A stretch of DNA of 37,051 nucleotides from Myxococcaceae bacterium (GTDB lineage: Bacteria; Myxococcota_A; UBA9160). This document shows, one piece after another, positions 34,723 through 37,051 of this stretch (its first letter is position 1; the number at the start of each line of letters is the position of its first letter). The position numbers and the translations under genes were made by a program. Below the pieces are notes generated by a model that did not search any database, was not told the origin of the DNA, and worked only from the letters and a program-made list of their open reading frames with translations. The stretch spans positions 1 to 37,051 of the forward strand of contig CAJPFO010000239.1 of assembly GCA_905339255.1 (NCBI GenBank), given 5' to 3'.

Positions 34723-34815
34723 TCTGAGCGCGCCTCGGGATCGTCGACCACGTAGCCGAGCGCGCGAAGCCGATCGAGAACCTCGGCGTCGGCCGCCGTC
34801 CCGACCGGCTTAGCG
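34723..34815 (-). pseudogene. possible remnant of a protein C-terminus (sulfatase-like tail)
   Basis: In the 103-base gap between the convergent glycosidase and GST genes, the minus strand reads DAEVLDRLRALGYVVDDPEAR in one frame (with AEVLDRLRALGYV as the recognisable core). Tails of this form end many bacterial sulfatases and some TPR proteins. No start codon or upstream domain is present in this frame, since the GST gene occupies the upstream DNA. It may be a fragment left by gene loss, or chance similarity. Confidence 0.25.
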
Positions 34816-34822
34816 GGCCTCG

Positions 34823-35473
34823 TTACCCCCGCATCTTGCCGGCCTTCGCGATCGGATGGATCGACGCAGCCGCGCTCGGCCGCGCCGCCATCCGGGAGAA
34901 CCACGCGGAGAGATTGCGGTTTTTCGCGTCGAGCGGCTGTCCGACTCCGGCTGCGAAGTCGAGGAGGGCGTAGAGCACGATGTCGGCCAGCGAGATCGTC
35001 CCCCGAGCGATGAACTCGCGGCCCGCCATGAGGGCGTCGAGCTTCTCGAGGCCCTCCCTCGCCAGGGCCTTCAGATCGTCCGCCGCCTGCGGGATGGTCC
35101 GCATGCGCCCCTTGAACATCGCGAGCCCCTCGCCGTAGCGGAATCCCGCGGAAAGCGGCTCGGTGATCCAGAGTTCGACGCGCCGCGTCCACATGCGCGT
35201 GACCGCGCGCTCGACGGCAGTCGCTCCGATGAGCGCCGGCTTCGGATGGAGCTCTTCGAGGTACTCGCAGATCACGACGGTCTCGGCGAGGAAGGTCCCG
35301 TCGTCGAGCTCGAGGGCCGGCATCTGCCCGCCCGGATTCTTGTCGGTGTACGGCGGTCGCCGGTTCTCGCCCCCGAGAAGATCGATCTCGAGCTTCGGCA
35401 ACTCGATCGCCTTTTCCGCCATGAACATCCGCACGAGCCGCGGATTCGGGCCCACCGCATCGTAGAACTTCAT
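34823..35473 (-). CDS. glutathione S-transferase
   Basis: This is a 216-residue cytosolic GST: a thioredoxin-like N-terminal domain (residues 1-80) and an all-helical C-terminal domain. The start is the ATG at 35473, with a strong AGGAGGGAG site before it. It gives MKFYDAVGPNPRLVRMFMAEKAIELP, typical of Gtt2-like and bacterial GSTs. PGGQMPALELDDG contains the cis-Pro glutathione-binding turn, and LAETVVICEYLEE replaces the usual ES with ET. ISLADIVLYALLDFA in the C-terminal domain matches the N-capping box region. It acts in conjugation or reduction of electrophiles; the substrate is unknown. It is 118 bases downstream of the hybrid kinase gene on the same strand, with no recognisable terminator between them. 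Confidence 0.92.
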   Translation of the reverse strand: MKFYDAVGPNPRLVRMFMAEKAIELPKLEIDLLGGENRRPPYTDKNPGGQMPALELDDGTFLAETVVICEYLEELHPKPALIGATAVERAVTRMWTRRVELWITEPLSAGFRYGEGLAMFKGRMRTIPQAADDLKALAREGLEKLDALMAGREFIARGTISLADIVLYALLDFAAGVGQPLDAKNRNLSAWFSRMAARPSAAASIHPIAKAGKMRG

Positions 35474-35591
35474 CGCTCCCTCCTCTCGCCGATCGCGTGC
35501 CGGCAGCCCACCCACCGGCGTCGTCCATTGCGGGCGCGCGGGCACAGGATCGCAGCGATCGGGTTTCGGGGCCACGCTCGCGCGCGGCGGA

Positions 35592-37051
35592 TCAGCTCGC
35601 TTCCGCGCTCTGGCGGAGTCGCTCGAGCAGCGCGCGAAGCTCCCGGCTTCCGACGGGCTTCGCGACGAAATCGTCCATCCCGGCCGCAAGGCAGCGTTCC
35701 CGATCCTCGGGAAGGATCGATGCCGTGAGCGCGACGATCGGCGTTCGCGGACCTCCTCGCTCGTGGGCGCGGATCTCGCGCGTCGCCTCGACGCCGTCCA
35801 TGTCCGGCATGTGCTGATCCATCAGGATCAGATCGTACGCGCGCTCCTTCGCGGCGCCGACCGCCTCGGTTCCGGTGGCCGCGAGGTCGACGCGACAGCC
35901 GAGCCGTTCGAGGATCCGGACCACGACGCGCTGGTTCACGGCGTTGTCCTCGGCGAGGAGCACTCGCATCCCCTCTCCAGGCCTCGCTTTGGACCCACCA
36001 GGCGGCGTCGTGCGCTCGGCGGCGAGCTCCTTTCCGAGCGCGAGAGACAGCTCGAACCAGAACGTGCTTCCCCGCCCCGGTTCACTCGAGACACCGATCT
36101 GGCCGCCCATGAGCGCGACGAGCTCACGACAGATCGCGAGCCCGAGCCCGGTCCCGCCGTAGCGGCGCGTGGTCGAGTCGTCGGCCTGCGAGAAGCTCTC
36201 GAAGACTCCGGCGAGACGATCGGGAGCAATCCCGATCCCGGTATCCGAGACCTCGAAGCGGAGCTGGACGCTGGCCGCATCCTTGCTGTCCCCCACGATG
36301 GCGCGCGATACCCGCAAGCCGACGCTGCCCTCGCTCGTGAACTTGACGGCGTTCGAGAGGAGGTTCACGAGGATCTGACGAAGGCGGAGCGGATCGCTCC
36401 GGACGAAATCGGGAACGTTCGCCTCGACGCCGTACGCGAGGCGCAGCTCCTTGGCCGTCGCGAGCGGAGCGACCACGTCGACGGCTTCCTCGAGGACCGC
36501 CCCGAGCGCGAAGTCGAGCGACTCGAGGACGAGCCTTCCGGCCTCGATCTTCGAGAAGTCGAGGATGTCGTTCAGGATCGCGAGAAGACTCTGGGCGCTC
36601 TGGCGGGCGGTCTCGGCGTGCTCCCGGGCCTCGCCGCGAACCCCGTCGTCGAGCAAGAGGTCGAGCGCGCCGAGGACGCCGTTCATGGGCGTCCGGATCT
36701 CGTGGCTCATGTTGGCGAGGAAGCTCGATTTGGCGCGCGAGGCCTCCTCGGCACGGGTTCGTGCGTCATCGAGCTCACGAACCATGCGCCGCAGCCGCTC
36801 GAGCAGACGCGCCCGCGCGAGCGCCGACCCTGCTTGTCGCGCCATCGCCTGGAGCAGCTCGACGAGATCCGCGTCGATCGGACGAGGCGCCGCATCGATC
36901 AGCACGAGCGCCCCGGCGATCACGTCCTCGACCACGAGCGGGAGCGCGATGATCGCCTTTGCGGGAAGCGGGTCTGCGGTCTTCTCGCGAAGCTCGCGCT
37001 CCTCTTGCTCGTCGACCCTTTCGCGGACGAAGGGGCGTCCGCTCCGCAGCA
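35592..37051 (-). CDS. hybrid sensor histidine kinase with GAF, HisKA, HATPase and receiver domains (5' end outside window)
   Basis: This is a two-component hybrid kinase; the visible part is the last 485 or so residues and the frame stays open to the right edge. The first 80 residues are the end of a GAF-like sensor domain (AKAIIALPLVVEDVIAGALVL). A short coiled coil leads to the dimerisation box with the phosphorylated His (FLANMSHEIRTPMNG). The ATPase domain has NLLSNAVKF (N box), DTGIGI (G1) and GGTGLGLAI (G2). A C-terminal receiver domain has the acidic pair in LLAEDN, the phospho-acceptor Asp in LILMDQHMPDMDG and Lys in FVAKPV. No output DNA-binding domain is present, so a separate phosphotransfer protein or response regulator is expected. 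The GTG at 36933-36935 is internal to the GAF domain and not a start. Confidence 0.95.
   Translation of the reverse strand, partial: LRSGRPFVRERVDEQEERELREKTADPLPAKAIIALPLVVEDVIAGALVLIDAAPRPIDADLVELLQAMARQAGSALARARLLERLRRMVRELDDARTRAEEASRAKSSFLANMSHEIRTPMNGVLGALDLLLDDGVRGEAREHAETARQSAQSLLAILNDILDFSKIEAGRLVLESLDFALGAVLEEAVDVVAPLATAKELRLAYGVEANVPDFVRSDPLRLRQILVNLLSNAVKFTSEGSVGLRVSRAIVGDSKDAASVQLRFEVSDTGIGIAPDRLAGVFESFSQADDSTTRRYGGTGLGLAICRELVALMGGQIGVSSEPGRGSTFWFELSLALGKELAAERTTPPGGSKARPGEGMRVLLAEDNAVNQRVVVRILERLGCRVDLAATGTEAVGAAKERAYDLILMDQHMPDMDGVEATREIRAHERGGPRTPIVALTASILPEDRERCLAAGMDDFVAKPVGSRELRALLERLRQSAEAS

Noticed and set aside
34647-35528. Minus-strand open frame overlapping the GST gene
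   Set aside because: It is a frame shadow over the GST region; only its final residues in the intergenic gap resemble a real protein tail.
1-37051. tRNA, rRNA, riboswitch or phage attachment sites
   Set aside because: None was recognised when reading the intergenic gaps, which are mostly short; subtle structured RNAs cannot be excluded without covariance searches.

Overview
The window is about 37 kb of very GC-rich, gene-dense bacterial DNA. Nearly every gene has long antisense shadow frames, as expected at this GC content. The gene mix is a Hox-type [NiFe] hydrogenase, a single-chain pyruvate:ferredoxin oxidoreductase, a large DUF1302-type outer-membrane barrel ending in Phe, an RND efflux operon and a hybrid histidine kinase. 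This points to a Gram-negative bacterium. The style recalls environmental deltaproteobacterial or myxobacterial/Binatota-like lineages, but that placement is an impression and not a demonstration. No rRNA, tRNA, CRISPR array, phage gene or transposase gene was seen.

Layout: (1) 1-3643 (+) holds the 3' part of hoxY, then hoxH, then a hydrogenase maturation endopeptidase that continues in frame, without a stop or a usual start codon, into a membrane-anchored beta-propeller domain. (2) 3662-7786 (-) holds an alpha/beta hydrolase, a short-chain dehydrogenase and a penicillin-acylase-type Ntn hydrolase; the last two overlap by a TTGA. (3) 7896-9756 (+) holds a crotonase-family protein and a CrtC/DUF7064-like protein. 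(4) 9803-16000 (-) is a compact redox operon in the order GltD/PreT-like flavoprotein with ferredoxin tail, NifJ, DHOD-like flavoprotein. (5) 16200-23292 (+) holds a LacZ-type beta-galactosidase and an oversized DUF1302 protein, closed by strong hairpins. (6) 23389-26011 (+) is a copper-resistance unit: palindromic operator, CsoR-type repressor, and a CopA-type ATPase with an N-terminal YHS and metal-binding module. (7) 26061-26343 is a gene-free repeat-built element with near-identical inverted ends and an internal 55-bp duplication. (8) 26405-33188 holds an SbmA/YddA-type ABC half-transporter with a degenerate ATPase, divergent from a translationally coupled tetR-MFP-RND operon with an AT-rich operator region between them. 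(9) 33337-37051 holds a secreted GH-A-like glycosidase (+), a glutathione S-transferase (-) and a hybrid histidine kinase (-) that runs off the right edge.

How parts work together: the HoxYH core exchanges electrons with H2. Its HoxH precursor carries the C-terminal extension that the adjoining endopeptidase should remove. NifJ interconverts pyruvate and acetyl-CoA with ferredoxin, and the two flavoproteins in its operon probably route those electrons. CsoR and CopA form a self-contained Cu(I) sensing and export pair. TetR, MFP and RND form a self-regulated efflux system that lacks its own outer-membrane channel gene.

The most unusual items are the endopeptidase-TM-propeller fusion, the PFOR operon with separated PreT-like and PreA-like partners whose DHOD-like member lacks the usual catalytic Cys motif, the ABC protein with three altered ATPase motifs, and the MITE-like repeat. 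All functions are inferred from motifs read by eye; no database search was possible.
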